Origin: Thiofilum sp.
GTDB taxonomy: Bacteria; Pseudomonadota; Gammaproteobacteria; Thiotrichales; Thiotrichaceae
Direction of reading: 5' to 3'
Assembly: GCF_016711335.1 (NCBI RefSeq)
Contig: NZ_JADJTF010000001.1
Coordinates: 2,914,001-2,978,000, forward strand
Length of the DNA: 64,000 nt
Below the pieces are notes generated by a model. That model did no database searches, was not told where the DNA came from, and was given only the letters and a program-made list of their open reading frames with translations. Position numbers and translations under genes: made by a program. How positions within the stretch are numbered: position 1 is the stretch's first letter; every line of letters starts with the position of its first letter. Below, one piece after another: positions 45,273 through 54,127 of this stretch.

Positions 45273-46349
45273 CTAAATATAGCTAACTGTTGAGTGCTTG
45301 GGCGTACCACAAGATTCTCTTACCATTAAACGTGCAGGTACGATTAAACGCTCAGGTTTAGCCTGAGGTTTATTCATATAAACCTGCAATAAATCCATTG
45401 CTTGATGAGCAAATTGAGAGGCTTCTACCCGTATAGTAGTCAAAGCAGGGTGGGTGATACTGGAATCGGTTAAATCATCAAAACCCACTACCGCTAGATC
45501 TGAGCCTACTTTAATCCCTAGTTCACGCGAAACACTTAAAACGCCATAGGCCATTTCGTCTGAAAAGCAAACCACGGCACTAATACTATGATCGTAATTC
45601 AGTACAGTTTTTAGGGCTTGGCGACCTGCTTGACGACTATTAGCGATAGGGTAAATATAACCAGAAGGGACACGTAATCCAGCTTCATTCATGGCATCCA
45701 TATAGCCCGTCAGGCGATCATGGTAATCTGATATATCTTCACGTCCTCCTAAAAAAGCTATTTTTTGATGCCCTAGCTGAATTAAATGTCGAGTAGCGGT
45801 ATAAATACCATTGCGGTTATCAGCCACAACAGCAGGAAATTGGCAAAATGGTACCTCACGCATGATTTGTACTAGAGGAAAACCAGAGCGCCAAATTTTG
45901 TCCAACCACGAAGCCGTGGTTTGCGGAGCAGGACAAAGAATAATACCCCCTACTTTATACTCCATGTAGATCTGCACCAGTTTTTCCTGCTGTGCAAATT
46001 GCTCTGCATTGCTGGAAAACATGGGCACAACCCCACGTTGTAACGCCACTTTTTCGCAATGATTTAGGATCTCACCGCTGTAGGGGGTATTAAGGCCATT
46101 AACCATGACACCAATGAGATCACTGGCCACAGTTTGGCGTAAAGCTGCCGCTTTGCGATTGTAGACATAACCCGTTTCATCAATACCACGTAACACTTTT
46201 TCACGAGTTGTGGCACTGACACTATCACTGTTTTGGAGTACCAATGAGACAGTTGATTTAGAAACCCCTACGTGTTCAGCTACATCGTGCAGAGTTACAC
46301 GTTTGCGCTCAGGCGTATTTGGAACGTTCCACCTATGAACTGTATTCAC
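45273..46349 (-). CDS. LacI-family repressor of the sugar regulon
   Basis: A 358-residue regulator. Start GTG 46349 is chosen because GGAGGAG lies about seven bases upstream. A GTG 15 bases earlier lacks a site. The N-terminal helix-turn-helix is VTLHDVAEHVGVSKSTVSLVLQ, with hinge KAAALRQ, then the periplasmic-binding-protein-like effector domain (GVMVNGLNTPYSGEI ... AFLGGREDISDYHDRLTGY ... AVVGFDDL). It heads the leftward operon and faces the DUF1479 gene. A perfect operator TGGAACGTTCCA lies within its own first codons (encoding WNVP), suggesting autorepression. The inducer is presumably the imported sugar or a metabolite. Confidence 0.92.
   Translation of the reverse strand: MNTVHRWNVPNTPERKRVTLHDVAEHVGVSKSTVSLVLQNSDSVSATTREKVLRGIDETGYVYNRKAAALRQTVASDLIGVMVNGLNTPYSGEILNHCEKVALQRGVVPMFSSNAEQFAQQEKLVQIYMEYKVGGIILCPAPQTTASWLDKIWRSGFPLVQIMREVPFCQFPAVVADNRNGIYTATRHLIQLGHQKIAFLGGREDISDYHDRLTGYMDAMNEAGLRVPSGYIYPIANSRQAGRQALKTVLNYDHSISAVVCFSDEMAYGVLSVSRELGIKVGSDLAVVGFDDLTDSSITHPALTTIRVEASQFAHQAMDLLQVYMNKPQAKPERLIVPARLMVRESCGTPKHSTVSYI
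46320..46331. promoter_or_regulatory. LacI-type operator 1 (inside repressor gene start)
   Basis: Perfect 12-bp palindrome TGGAACGTTCCA with the central CG typical of LacI-family sites. It overlaps codons ~7-10 of the repressor gene. Its centre is 91 bp from operator 2. Confidence 0.8.
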
Positions 46350-46409
46350 CAGTCTCTCCTCCACAACAATCTGTGAACTAAACTAAACGAGTTAAATAAA
46401 AAAATCAAT

Positions 46410-46423
46410 ATGGAACGTTCCAT
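46410..46423. promoter_or_regulatory. LacI-type operator 2 (perfect 14-bp palindrome)
   Basis: ATGGAACGTTCCAT lies in the divergent region, 61 bases before the repressor start. It is probably the main operator for the leftward promoter. Confidence 0.85.
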
Positions 46424-46481
46424 AAGTTGCAGCATTTCGCATGCTTGGGCAAGATGAGGGGTAATCCAACCTAGGTAAATT

Positions 46482-46493
46482 TGGATCGTTCCA
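46482..46493. promoter_or_regulatory. LacI-type operator 3 (one mismatch)
   Basis: TGGATCGTTCCA differs from the palindrome by one base. It lies 32 bases before the DUF1479 start codon and 71 bp (centre to centre) from operator 2. It would place the rightward gene under the same repressor, with DNA looping possible. Confidence 0.7.
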
Positions 46494-46524
46494 GTGATTT
46501 AAACCGATTTCGGAGAGTAAAAAG

Positions 46525-47775
46525 ATGAGTTTATCGATAGCAGACGTACCTAATGCAGTACGTGAAGTCAAAGTTGAACTACACAAAAAAAGTAAGGTTT
46601 TAGAGCAGACCTATACCGAGATGACAGCCTCGATTCAAGCCGAGGTGGATGAAATTAAGGCATTAAAAGCACAAGGCAAAAGTATTATTCCAGAATTAGA
46701 CTATCAAGCCGTACTACACAATCAGGTGAGTGAGGAGCAAAAAGCACTGATTCGTAAGCGCGGTTGTGTGGTGATACGTAATACCTTTCCGCGTGCCCAA
46801 GCAGAGCAGTGGAGTGAGCGCATAGGAGAGTATTTAATCAGTAATGGTTACTACGACACCCCTGACAAAGGTCTGGATAAATATTTTTCCTCTTTACAAG
46901 CTGGCAAGCCTCAAATCTTTAGCGTGTATTGGTCTAAGCCACAGATGGAAGCGCGTCAATCAGAGAATTTGGCTCAAGCACGGCGCTTTTTAAATCGGCT
47001 TTGGACTTATCAAAGTGATGAAGTTGGTACAGTCTTTGATCCTGATCGTGAGTGCTTATATGCTGACCGCACGCGTCGACGTGAACCGGGGGATAATTCA
47101 TTAGGGCTAAAACCGCATATCGATGGTGGCTCGGTAGAGCGTTGGTTAGACCGCAATGGGTTTTGGAAAGTCTATCGTCATTTATTGGAAGGTAATTGGC
47201 AGGCTTATGATCCTTTTGATGCAGCGTATCGGACTGAAACAGAGGAAATTCCTTCACCAGCGGTGTGTAGCATGTTTCGTACTTATCAAGGTTGGACGGC
47301 TCTCACTCCGCAAGGGCCGAGTGATGGTACTTTGCAATTAGTGCCGATTGCGCGTGCTATGGGCTGGATGTATCTAAGAGCTTTACAACCGGATGTGCCT
47401 GAAGAGGATTTATGCTCGGCTATTGCTGGGCGAGCTTTATTGTGTAGCCCACAGTGGCATGGCTTATTGCTAGATGCTTTAACCAGCATACCATTGATGC
47501 AGCCGGGGGATAGTATTTGGTGGCATCCTGATGTGATTCACGCTGTAGAGGATGAGCACAAAGGGCAGGGGTATAGCAATGTGATTTATATCGGTGCTGC
47601 TCCTTATTGTGAGAAAAATGTGAAGTATCTAGCTAAACAAGCTCAGGCTTTCCAAAAAGGCGAAAGTGCGCCTGATTTTGCACCTGAACATTACGAGCTG
47701 AATTATCATGATCGTGCTACAGCAGCGGATTTAACGGAGCTAGGCAAAAAGCAAATGGGACTCATGGCTTGGTAA
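46525..47775 (+). CDS. ybiU: DUF1479 protein (YbiU family), putative Fe(II) oxygenase
   Basis: A 416-residue soluble protein of the DUF1479/YbiU family. The beta-helix part has LKPHIDGGSVERW (HxD metal site) and WWHPDVIHAVED (distal His), with YSNVIYIGAAPYC after it, consistent with an iron-dependent oxygenase related to phytanoyl-CoA hydroxylase-like enzymes. The N-terminal ~90 residues are helical. GGAGAG precedes the ATG. It is divergent from the lacI-led sugar operon and shares its operators, so it likely acts on the same sugar or a derived compound. The biochemical substrate of the family is not known to me. Confidence 0.88.
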   Translation: MSLSIADVPNAVREVKVELHKKSKVLEQTYTEMTASIQAEVDEIKALKAQGKSIIPELDYQAVLHNQVSEEQKALIRKRGCVVIRNTFPRAQAEQWSERIGEYLISNGYYDTPDKGLDKYFSSLQAGKPQIFSVYWSKPQMEARQSENLAQARRFLNRLWTYQSDEVGTVFDPDRECLYADRTRRREPGDNSLGLKPHIDGGSVERWLDRNGFWKVYRHLLEGNWQAYDPFDAAYRTETEEIPSPAVCSMFRTYQGWTALTPQGPSDGTLQLVPIARAMGWMYLRALQPDVPEEDLCSAIAGRALLCSPQWHGLLLDALTSIPLMQPGDSIWWHPDVIHAVEDEHKGQGYSNVIYIGAAPYCEKNVKYLAKQAQAFQKGESAPDFAPEHYELNYHDRATAADLTELGKKQMGLMAW

Positions 47776-47790
47776 TCTCCACTTGTTGAT

Positions 47791-47833
47791 ATGGGTTTAA
47801 TGGCTGCTAGCGAGTACAGTCATTAAAACCCAT
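47791..47833. terminator. Hairpin after DUF1479 gene
   Basis: ATGGGTTTAATG pairs with CATTAAAACCCAT with one bulge across an 18-base loop. It lies between the DUF1479 stop and the next gene. No long T-run follows. Confidence 0.45.
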
Positions 47834-47855
47834 TCGACGCTAGGTAGATCATCGT

Positions 47856-48320
47856 ATGCAAGACAAAATACAGATTTTTGGTAAATGGTTGGAGCAAATT
47901 GGCGATCATGCAGTTGAGCTTTTTCATCTGATTGGCTTATTTGTCATTGGTGGCACGATAGTATGGTCGGCGATTCATGCCTATATTCATGAGATTATGA
48001 GTAAACCCTATGCCACTTTGGATGATATTTTATTATTATTCATTTATTTAGAGTTGGGGGCGATGGTCGGGATCTTTTTCCGCACTCATCGTTTACCAGT
48101 CATTTTTCTATTGTTTATCTCCCTAACAGCTTTAACGCGTTATTTAGCCATTGATTTAAAAATGTTTGATAATGCTAAGATTATAACTATTGTCACTGCT
48201 ATTTTATTATTATCTTTGGCTGCCTTGGTTTTGCGTATTAGTGAGGCACGTTTTAGTTCGGATCAAGAGTTGACTAAACGAGTTTCCGATACCGATACTC
48301 AGCAAACTAAGATAGATTGA
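47856..48320 (+). CDS. psiE: PsiE-family membrane protein, second copy
   Basis: A 154-residue inner-membrane protein with four hydrophobic segments (ELFHLIGLFVIGGTIVWSAIHAY; DILLLFIYLELGAMVGIFF; PVIFLLFISLTALTRYLAIDL; IITIVTAILLLSLAALVL). The phrase FIYLELGAMVGIFFRTHRLPV is typical of PsiE. It has a charged C-terminal tail. It is more canonical than the PsiE-like protein at 9.3 kb. Phosphate-starvation induction is a family property only; no pho box was recognised upstream. Confidence 0.85.
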   Translation: MQDKIQIFGKWLEQIGDHAVELFHLIGLFVIGGTIVWSAIHAYIHEIMSKPYATLDDILLLFIYLELGAMVGIFFRTHRLPVIFLLFISLTALTRYLAIDLKMFDNAKIITIVTAILLLSLAALVLRISEARFSSDQELTKRVSDTDTQQTKID

Positions 48321-48348
48321 TCTAATAGGGTTTTTATTAGTTGGCTGT

Positions 48349-49236
48349 TTAGGAGGATAAGCGCTTTTTCCATTGCTGCAATACTAAGCCACCTATAATC
48401 AAGCCCAAACCTATAAAGGTAGTCGGTAGTATTTTCTCGCCTAAAATAAAATAGATGAGTACCAGTGATAAAAAGGGTGAAATAAAAATCAGATTAGAGA
48501 TTTTAGCGGTGCTAGTCGTGTATTTCATGGCACTGAGCCATAGTACAAAGGTCAAGCCCATTTCAAAAATGCCAATATAAATACTACCTGCGACCCCTTG
48601 CCAAGCCATAGGCTTAAGCTCTCCAGTCACTAGGCAATAGAGTAAAATCAAAGGGATAGCGCATAAGAAATTTAATAATAAGCCCATGACTGGATCGCGT
48701 CGATCACGAGTATTTAAAATCCAATACAGTGCCCATAGCACAGTACTCACTAAAGCCAATACCACACCTAGAGTACTAGAAAACTTTAAGTCCATGAGTT
48801 GACCATGAGTGGCAATGACTAAGACACCTAGATAACAAAATGCTGCTGCTACTACATCTTGCCAGCGTAGCTTTTGTTTGAGTAAGGGAATAGCCAAAAG
48901 CGTCATAGTAATAGCCCAGCTATAATTAATCGCTTGCGCTTCTTGAGCGGGTAATAAAGCATAAGCTTGGAATAATACTAAATAATAAATCGTAGGATTA
49001 ATTGCGCCCAATAACAGCGAGGCTTTCCAATCTTGGATAGTGAGAGACTTGAGCTGATTCAATTTACCTTGCACTACTAAAATCACACCTAATACTAAGA
49101 CTGAGGCAATACTAGAGAGTAAAACTAATTGCGCAGGCGTGAGATATTGTAAAGTGAGTTTAAAAGCCGTAGCAACAGTCGACCATAGTAAAACAGCACT
49201 GAGGGCAAATAGATAGGCTTTAGTTTGTGAACTCAT
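48349..49236 (-). CDS. EamA/DMT-family transporter
   Basis: A 295-residue inner-membrane protein with ten hydrophobic segments in two EamA repeats (AYLFALSAVLLWSTVATAFK at the start; STLGVVLALVSTVLWALYWILN at the second repeat). The start at MSSQTKAY overlaps the ogt stop by ATGA, so an upstream start is rejected. Members export amino acids, metabolites or drugs. The substrate is unknown. It is the downstream gene of a pair with ogt. Confidence 0.88.
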   Translation of the reverse strand: MSSQTKAYLFALSAVLLWSTVATAFKLTLQYLTPAQLVLLSSIASVLVLGVILVVQGKLNQLKSLTIQDWKASLLLGAINPTIYYLVLFQAYALLPAQEAQAINYSWAITMTLLAIPLLKQKLRWQDVVAAAFCYLGVLVIATHGQLMDLKFSSTLGVVLALVSTVLWALYWILNTRDRRDPVMGLLLNFLCAIPLILLYCLVTGELKPMAWQGVAGSIYIGIFEMGLTFVLWLSAMKYTTSTAKISNLIFISPFLSLVLIYFILGEKILPTTFIGLGLIIGGLVLQQWKKRLSS

Positions 49237-49757
49237 AAAAAGCTTTGTTCCCAATTTAATAATTGCTGTTTGAGTTCTAAACCCCATAAATATCCGCCTA
49301 AACTACCATCGCTTCTTAAGACACGGTGACAAGGGATTAAATAAAAAATAGGGTTTTTACCAATGGCACTCCCAACCGCTCTAACCGCTTGGGGATTTTG
49401 AATTTGCTGTGCAATGGCTTGATAGCTACAAGTCGTGGCAAATGGAATGGTTAGCAAGGCTTGCCACACACTATATTGAAACTCGGTTCCTACTGCTTGA
49501 ATGCTTAAGGGCTGCCAATCAATCGTTTGATTATTATTCCAGAGTTTAGCTAAACGTGAGTCAGGTAGTTCCGCTTGTTTACGGCTTACCTCCCAAGCCT
49601 CTGTTTGAGCAGATACATATTCTAAAGTATGCAAAATAGGTTGATTTTGGTTCAGGCTCCATTGGCTTCTGAGCAGTCCAAAAGGACTGCTACTTTCACA
49701 CCAAAACCAATTAGGGGGGAGCTGCTGTATACGCTCTAACTGAATAGGGAACTGCAT
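49233..49757 (-). CDS. ogt: Methylated-DNA-protein cysteine methyltransferase
   Basis: Suicide repair protein that moves the methyl group from O6-methylguanine to its own cysteine. 174 aa, with the N-terminal ribonuclease-like domain and the C-terminal domain carrying TTCSYQAIAQQIQNPQAVRAVGSAIGKNP and the active site IPCHRVLRSDGSLGGY. The canonical form is PCHRV, present intact. The PCHR Cys is the acceptor. Lack of an AraC domain separates it from Ada. It is translationally coupled to the EamA gene and eight bases from the ABC exporter gene upstream, so the three form an operon. Confidence 0.94.
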   Translation of the reverse strand: MQFPIQLERIQQLPPNWFWCESSSPFGLLRSQWSLNQNQPILHTLEYVSAQTEAWEVSRKQAELPDSRLAKLWNNNQTIDWQPLSIQAVGTEFQYSVWQALLTIPFATTCSYQAIAQQIQNPQAVRAVGSAIGKNPIFYLIPCHRVLRSDGSLGGYLWGLELKQQLLNWEQSFL

Positions 49758-49764
49758 GAGGGTA

Positions 49765-51531
49765 TTAGTCCTTTAAAAACTCGCCACTTTGATGTTGCCA
49801 CATACGGTAATAATGCCCTTGCTGTGCCAGTAGTTCCGTATGTGTGCCTTGCTCAATAATTTCGCCATTGGCGAGCACTATAATTCGATCCATACGCAAA
49901 ATAGTTGAAAGCCTATGCGCAATCACAATGGCAGTTTTATCTTTAATCAGTTCAAAAATAGCGGTTTGAATATGTTGCTCGGTCAAGGAGTCTAAAGCAC
50001 TGGTCGCCTCATCTAAGACCACAATCGGAGTGCGTTGTAATAAAGCGCGGGCTATAGCAATGCGTTGTTTTTCACCGCCCGATAATTTCACCCCGCGTTC
50101 ACCGACTAAAGTTGCAAATCCTTCCGGCAAGGCTTGAATAAAGTCTAAGGCTTGCGCTTGTTGGGCAGCTTCTAATAACTCTGCCTCGGTAATGGTTTTA
50201 CCTAGAGTAATATTGTCGCTGATGGAGCGATGAAACAGTTCAGGCTGTTGCGGTACTAAAGCAATTTGTTCACGTAATGCGCTCAAAGTGTAATCATGAG
50301 TCGGTATGCCATCGATTTTAATCACACCGGATTGCGGGTCTATAAAGCGGAACAAGAGTTTAGTCAATGAGGTTTTACCCGATCCCGAATGCCCCACTAA
50401 GGCCACTTTCTCCCCAGAGCGAATGGTTAAATCAAAGGCTTGGAAGAGCGCGGTGTGTGTTAGCTCTGGTTCTGTAGTAGCTGGGCGATAGCTAAACGAT
50501 ACTTTTTGAAATTCAATTAAACCTTGGGTAATTTTATGTACTTGAGCGTTAGGTGAATCTTGTTCTATCTCGGTGCGTTGAATAATTTCAGCCATTTCTC
50601 GCGCATCGGCTAAGGCAGTGAAAAATGGACGGAAACTATGCCCAAAATCCCATAAATAACGAATCAATAATAAAATTACTGATTGGAATAACACATATTG
50701 TCCCACCTCAAAGTTGCCTTGCTGCCAATCGAGAATCATCCAATACACAATCAGCGCTTCCATGCTAAAGGTGAGCAGACCCTGCACCGAGAACGAGACG
50801 AACATTAAAATCCATGATAGACGCCGACTTTTATAGGATTGAGTGGCGAGATCAGTCATATTAGCGAGTTCACGGCGCTCTAAAGCAAAGCCTTTGACGA
50901 TACCAATATTGCTAATAGAGTCGGAATAAGCTCCGCCTAGTTTAGAATCCCAGTTGGCGACTCGCTCATCAAATTTGAGTTTCCAAACTGAAAACCCAAC
51001 ACTCCAAGCAATAAACAACGCTACCCAAAGCAAAAAGTAGCCCGCGAAATGAGGATCTTGGAGGTAGAAGATAATAAAAGCCGCACTAATAGCCAGTAGT
51101 TTGTGATAAAGCTGAAAGACAAACCAATCGGTAATACTTTCAAAAGAACGCGTATAACGGGTCGCTTGTTTGACCAAACTGCCAGAAAAGTTATCTTCAA
51201 AGAAGCGATAGGGCTGCTTTAATAAGGTCTCAAAACAAAAACGATCTAAATACCGAATACCCCCAGCTTCCAGAGGGATAATGCCAAACTCAACAAACCG
51301 CCACGACACCCACATCGCTAGAAACATTAACACTAGGTAGAGCAGATTATCTTGTAGCACTGCTAGGGTGCTGGGGCTAAAAGGTTGTGTGAGTGCATTA
51401 GCGATATTTTTATAAATCAAGGGTATAGCTATATCTAAGCTCACCGCCGCAGTAATACTTAATAGCACTACTAATAATGACCAGCGTAGTCGCCAGAGTA
51501 GTTTTCCGTATTCCTTAAAAACCGTTTTCAT
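49765..51531 (-). CDS. ABC exporter, fused membrane and ATPase domains
   Basis: A 588-residue half-transporter starting at MKTVFKEYG, preceded by AGGA at eight bases. Residues 1-310 form a six-segment type IV exporter membrane domain. Residues ~345-588 are the ATPase with Walker A GHSGSGKTSL, Q-loop LVPQQPELF, signature LSGGEKQRIAIARALL, Walker B IVVLDEATSALDSL and VIAHRLST. It is like MsbA/multidrug or lipid exporters and would act as a homodimer. The substrate is not readable. Confidence 0.93.
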   Translation of the reverse strand: MKTVFKEYGKLLWRLRWSLLVVLLSITAAVSLDIAIPLIYKNIANALTQPFSPSTLAVLQDNLLYLVLMFLAMWVSWRFVEFGIIPLEAGGIRYLDRFCFETLLKQPYRFFEDNFSGSLVKQATRYTRSFESITDWFVFQLYHKLLAISAAFIIFYLQDPHFAGYFLLWVALFIAWSVGFSVWKLKFDERVANWDSKLGGAYSDSISNIGIVKGFALERRELANMTDLATQSYKSRRLSWILMFVSFSVQGLLTFSMEALIVYWMILDWQQGNFEVGQYVLFQSVILLLIRYLWDFGHSFRPFFTALADAREMAEIIQRTEIEQDSPNAQVHKITQGLIEFQKVSFSYRPATTEPELTHTALFQAFDLTIRSGEKVALVGHSGSGKTSLTKLLFRFIDPQSGVIKIDGIPTHDYTLSALREQIALVPQQPELFHRSISDNITLGKTITEAELLEAAQQAQALDFIQALPEGFATLVGERGVKLSGGEKQRIAIARALLQRTPIVVLDEATSALDSLTEQHIQTAIFELIKDKTAIVIAHRLSTILRMDRIIVLANGEIIEQGTHTELLAQQGHYYRMWQHQSGEFLKD

Positions 51532-51649
51532 TACGACCATCCTAATAACTAGGCGGCTAAGTGTATCGCAAATTATCGCTAGAACTGTACCTATACTTAA
51601 ACTTTTGCAGTGCTAGAATGCCGCGCACTTAAAAGTTAGGCATTTATTT

Positions 51650-52540
51650 ATGACAACACATACCACCCAACAAGGTACGCTTTTGGTGTTATTAGCCGCA
51701 CTCGTTTGGAGTAGTGGCGGGGTGATTTCGCGTTCAATTGGATTAGAAGATCAATGGGCAGTAGTAGCTTGGCGCTCTTTGTTTGCGGCTTTGTTTTTAT
51801 TAGGTTTTTTAGGGTGGCGTGATGGCATTAAAGGCTCAGCGCAGTTATTTCGCTCAATGGGCTGGGCGGGATTAGAGGTCGCACTATGCTTTGCCATTTC
51901 AACTACCTGTTTTGTGCTCGCTATTTCTTATACCAGTGTGGCTAATGTGTTATTGATTCAGGCCGCCGCTCCCTTAATTGCAGCATTTTTTGCGTGGATT
52001 ATCTTCAAGGAATCCGTACCGCTAGCGACATGGCTAGCCATTATAGGGGTGGTTTTGGGTTTAGTGATTATGGTGTCGGATTCTTTGGGCGACGATTTGT
52101 CTTTATTAGGCAATCTATTTGCTCTGGCCTTAGCGTTTTCTTTTGCGGGTGCGACAGTGATTACCCGTCATTATGCTCATGTACGAATGACGCCTGCGGT
52201 GGCGACGGGAGTCATGATGTCAGGGCTATTTGCTGCGATTATGGCGCATGATTTTGCGCTGAGTAAGGCTGATTTAGGTTGGTTAATGGCATTTGGGGCA
52301 TTAAATCTAGGTTTGGGTTTAGCACTTTTTGTCAGTGGGGCACGTTTGATTCCAGCCGCATTAGCCGCTTTATTGAGTACTTTAGAGCCAGTCCTAGGAC
52401 CAGTATGGGTGTGGTTGTTTCATCATGAAGTGCCTAGTACGGCTACCCTAATCGGAGGGCTAGTGATTTTAATGGCGTTACTTAGCAATATTGTTTGGCA
52501 GATTTACCAGCAACGCCGTTCTCCAGCTCCCGCTAATTAA
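51650..52540 (+). CDS. EamA/DMT-family transporter
   Basis: A 296-residue protein with ten hydrophobic segments and two EamA repeats (GTLLVLLAALVWSSGGVISR at the N-terminus; LLGNLFALALAFSFAGATVIT at the second). The ending LEPVLGPVWVWLFHHEVPS is the family's typical last loop. The last four bases overlap the stop of convergent tsaD. The substrate is unknown. Confidence 0.9.
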   Translation: MTTHTTQQGTLLVLLAALVWSSGGVISRSIGLEDQWAVVAWRSLFAALFLLGFLGWRDGIKGSAQLFRSMGWAGLEVALCFAISTTCFVLAISYTSVANVLLIQAAAPLIAAFFAWIIFKESVPLATWLAIIGVVLGLVIMVSDSLGDDLSLLGNLFALALAFSFAGATVITRHYAHVRMTPAVATGVMMSGLFAAIMAHDFALSKADLGWLMAFGALNLGLGLALFVSGARLIPAALAALLSTLEPVLGPVWVWLFHHEVPSTATLIGGLVILMALLSNIVWQIYQQRRSPAPAN

Positions 52541-53538
52541 GCGGCTGATAATTCCATTAATGGCCAGCGGGGACGCACTTGAATAATAGGGGGTTCAGTT
52601 GCCCCTGCTTGTAAACGCAATGCTCCCGCCAAGGCAATCATAGCGCCATTATCGGTACAAAATTCTAGGCGTGGAAAAAACACTTGTGCAGGCAAAGTAG
52701 CGAGTTGGGTTCTTAAGCGTTGATTGGCTCCCACTCCACCTGCTACTACTAATTGTTTGCGTCCGGTTTGCTCTAAGGCGCGACGGCATTTAATAGTTAA
52801 AGTATCAACCACTGCTTCTTCAAAGGCACGGGCAATATCAGCCTTGTCCTGTTCGGTTTGAGGTGAGTGTTGCCATGCAGTGAGAGTGGAGGTTTTTAAG
52901 CCACTAAAACTAAAATCACAGCCCGGACGATCCGTCATAGGGCGCGGAAAACGATACAGTCCAGCACGTCCTTGCAAGGCTAATTTAGCGAGTAAGGGCC
53001 CCCCCGGATAATCTAAGCCTAATAATTTAGCCGTTTTATCAAAGGCCTCACCTGCTGCATCATCGACACTTTCACCGAGTAGATGGTATTCACCTAAACG
53101 AGGTACATCAACGAGCATGGTATGTCCGCCCGATACTAATAGAGCTACAAAAGGGAATTGAGGCGGATTAGGTTCTAATAAAGGGGCCAGTAAGTGACCT
53201 TCCATATGGTGCACACCCACTGAGGGAATAGTTAAACCCCATGCTAAGGAGCGGGCAATCGAGGCTCCCGTCATTAATGCACCAATGAGTCCGGGACCAG
53301 CGGTATAGGCAATTCCATTTAAATCATTGAGGGTCAAATCAGCGTCTTGCAGCGCTTGTTTAATCAAGGGTAACACGCGGCGAATATGATCACGTGAGGC
53401 TAATTCAGGAACAACCCCTCCGTATTCAGCGTGCAGCTTTATTTGACTGAATAATTGATGCGATAAAAGCCCCTGTTTTGTAGAGTAAACGGCTACGCCA
53501 GACTCATCACAGGAGGTTTCAATTCCTAAAATAATCAT
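52537..53538 (-). CDS. tsaD: tRNA t6A threonylcarbamoyltransferase subunit
   Basis: Transfers the threonylcarbamoyl group to A37 of ANN-decoding tRNAs with TsaB and TsaE. 333 aa, standard length. ASKHA-fold motifs: MIILGIETSCDESGVAVY, metal site HMEGHLLAP, LVSGGHTMLV, GEAFDKTAKLLGL and VAGGVGANQRLR. There is no ribosome site upstream of the ATG (only 36 bases separate it from the divergent pilin gene). Its stop overlaps the convergent EamA gene. rpsU, often beside tsaD, is absent. Confidence 0.97.
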   Translation of the reverse strand: MIILGIETSCDESGVAVYSTKQGLLSHQLFSQIKLHAEYGGVVPELASRDHIRRVLPLIKQALQDADLTLNDLNGIAYTAGPGLIGALMTGASIARSLAWGLTIPSVGVHHMEGHLLAPLLEPNPPQFPFVALLVSGGHTMLVDVPRLGEYHLLGESVDDAAGEAFDKTAKLLGLDYPGGPLLAKLALQGRAGLYRFPRPMTDRPGCDFSFSGLKTSTLTAWQHSPQTEQDKADIARAFEEAVVDTLTIKCRRALEQTGRKQLVVAGGVGANQRLRTQLATLPAQVFFPRLEFCTDNGAMIALAGALRLQAGATEPPIIQVRPRWPLMELSAA

Positions 53539-53574
53539 ATACTATAATCAAAATAATTAATGAATAAATAACGT
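53539..53574. promoter_or_regulatory. Very short divergent spacer tsaD / pilin
   Basis: Only 36 AT-rich bases separate two divergent start codons. TATAAT at 53544-53549 could be the -10 of the pilin gene, which would put its -35 inside tsaD. Neither gene has a clear Shine-Dalgarno. Confidence 0.45.
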
Positions 53575-54045
53575 ATGAAACAAGCTCAAGGTTTCACTTT
53601 AATTGAGTTAATGATGGTGGTTGCCATTATCGGTATCTTAGCAGCATTTGCTTTACCCGCCTATCAAGACTACATCAAACGCGCCTATGTGGTAGAAGCT
53701 TTAAATGTGGTATCTGAAACCAAAGCCGATGTTGCCACCTACTATGGTACTCACGGACAATGGCCCGCGAGCATTTTAGATAGTACCTTAACCAATAAAA
53801 GTTTTAAGACTAAAGCCGTCAAAGGTGTCACAGGCGAGCAGCTCAATGGTGGGCAGCAATTTAGAATCAACATTGAATTTGAGCCTGATGTTTTGGTCGT
53901 GGGGCAACCTAGTTTTGTCTATTTAGAATTAGATACCAGTCAAGCCTTGCAATCCTCCTTGCGTTGGAAGTGCTATAAGAGTGCTAATTTATCCGAGCGT
54001 TTTGTGCCCTTAGTATGTCGTTGTAATAATAGTACCTGTAGCTAA
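53575..54045 (+). CDS. Type IV pilin-like protein
   Basis: A 156-residue pilin. The leader MKQAQG is cut before F in G^FTLIELMMVVAIIGILAAFALPAYQDY, with Glu at +5, the classical type IVa N-terminal helix. The globular part has ALNVVSETKADVATYYGTHGQWP. The C-terminus has four cysteines (KCYKSAN...VCRCNNSTC), the usual D-loop disulfide region. It is like PilA major or minor pilins of beggiatoa/thiothrix-type bacteria. No other pil gene is near, so it may be one of several pilins. Confidence 0.92.
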   Translation: MKQAQGFTLIELMMVVAIIGILAAFALPAYQDYIKRAYVVEALNVVSETKADVATYYGTHGQWPASILDSTLTNKSFKTKAVKGVTGEQLNGGQQFRINIEFEPDVLVVGQPSFVYLELDTSQALQSSLRWKCYKSANLSERFVPLVCRCNNSTCS

Positions 54046-54127
54046 GCTAGGCTTCTTGTTGATCTGGCACATCTATAGCATATGCTAGCCTCACAATGAG
54101 TCGGTAGGGATGTTTCCAGAGTGTCTA

